Shown: one piece after another, positions 62,492-64,000 of the stretch
Position numbering within the stretch: the stretch's first letter is position 1
Layout of the letters: each line of letters starts with the position of its first letter
DNA from: Leptoclinus maculatus
Taxonomy: Eukaryota > Chordata > Actinopteri > Perciformes > Stichaeidae
Assembly (NCBI GenBank): GCA_032191485.1
Contig: JAVDOI010000003.1
Location: 16,522,313-16,586,312 of the forward strand
DNA length: 64,000 nt
Direction of reading: 5' to 3'
Position numbers and translations under genes: made by a program
The notes under the pieces: model-generated
The model's database searches: none
Told to the model about the DNA's origin: nothing
What the model saw: the letters and a program-made list of their open reading frames with translations, nothing else

Positions 62492-64000
<1,509 letters not shown>

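Overview
This window reads as non-coding DNA from a bony fish, most probably a percomorph-type teleost. The evidence is the sequence style (AT-rich, very dense CA/GT microsatellites, long purine and pyrimidine tracts) and several dispersed repeats that I recognise as typical of teleost genomes. These are a tRNA-derived SINE with a V-SINE-like 3' domain, a Ty3/gypsy-type solo LTR, hAT-like short DNA elements and a LINE reverse-transcriptase fossil. I found no protein-coding exon that I would defend. The longer open frames are made of microsatellites, purine/pyrimidine tracts or repeats, or show no recognisable domain. I also saw no rRNA, functional tRNA, CRISPR array or operon structure. The window is best described as an intergenic region or the interior of a very large intron.

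Layout. The first 2.5 kb carry a 174-bp (AG) tract and CA/GT arrays. From 2.5 to 24 kb the DNA is mostly unique, with dispersed-repeat copies at about 2.65, 9.3, 10.0, 16.3, 17.8, 19.8 and 21.4 kb. The clearest is a 783-bp hAT-like element at 19803-20585 flanked by GTATTTA. At 24004-24452 there is a solo LTR on the minus strand with a perfect 5-bp target duplication (GGTAT). From 25 to 38 kb lie many CA/GT arrays, polypyrimidine tracts and several repeat-poor stretches that could be conserved non-coding elements. From 38 to 51 kb the DNA is rich in transposon remains: a SINE nested inside an older repeat (42.5-43.3 kb), hAT-like elements (44.8 and 48.1 kb), a second copy of the AT-rich 21.5-kb repeat (46.6 kb), and a LINE fragment followed by another dispersed repeat (49.5-50.4 kb). 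From 51 kb to the end, microsatellites dominate, including two GT arrays of about 100 bp.

There are no genes to connect into a pathway. What can be read is genome history: relative ages from nesting, target-site duplications, repeat copies related to one another inside the window, and microsatellite expansion. Family assignments come from memory of teleost repeats, since no search could be run, and confidences are set accordingly. I found no convincing sign of a new biological system. The least explained structure is an AT-rich repeat present at 21.44-21.95 kb and 46.6-46.95 kb.
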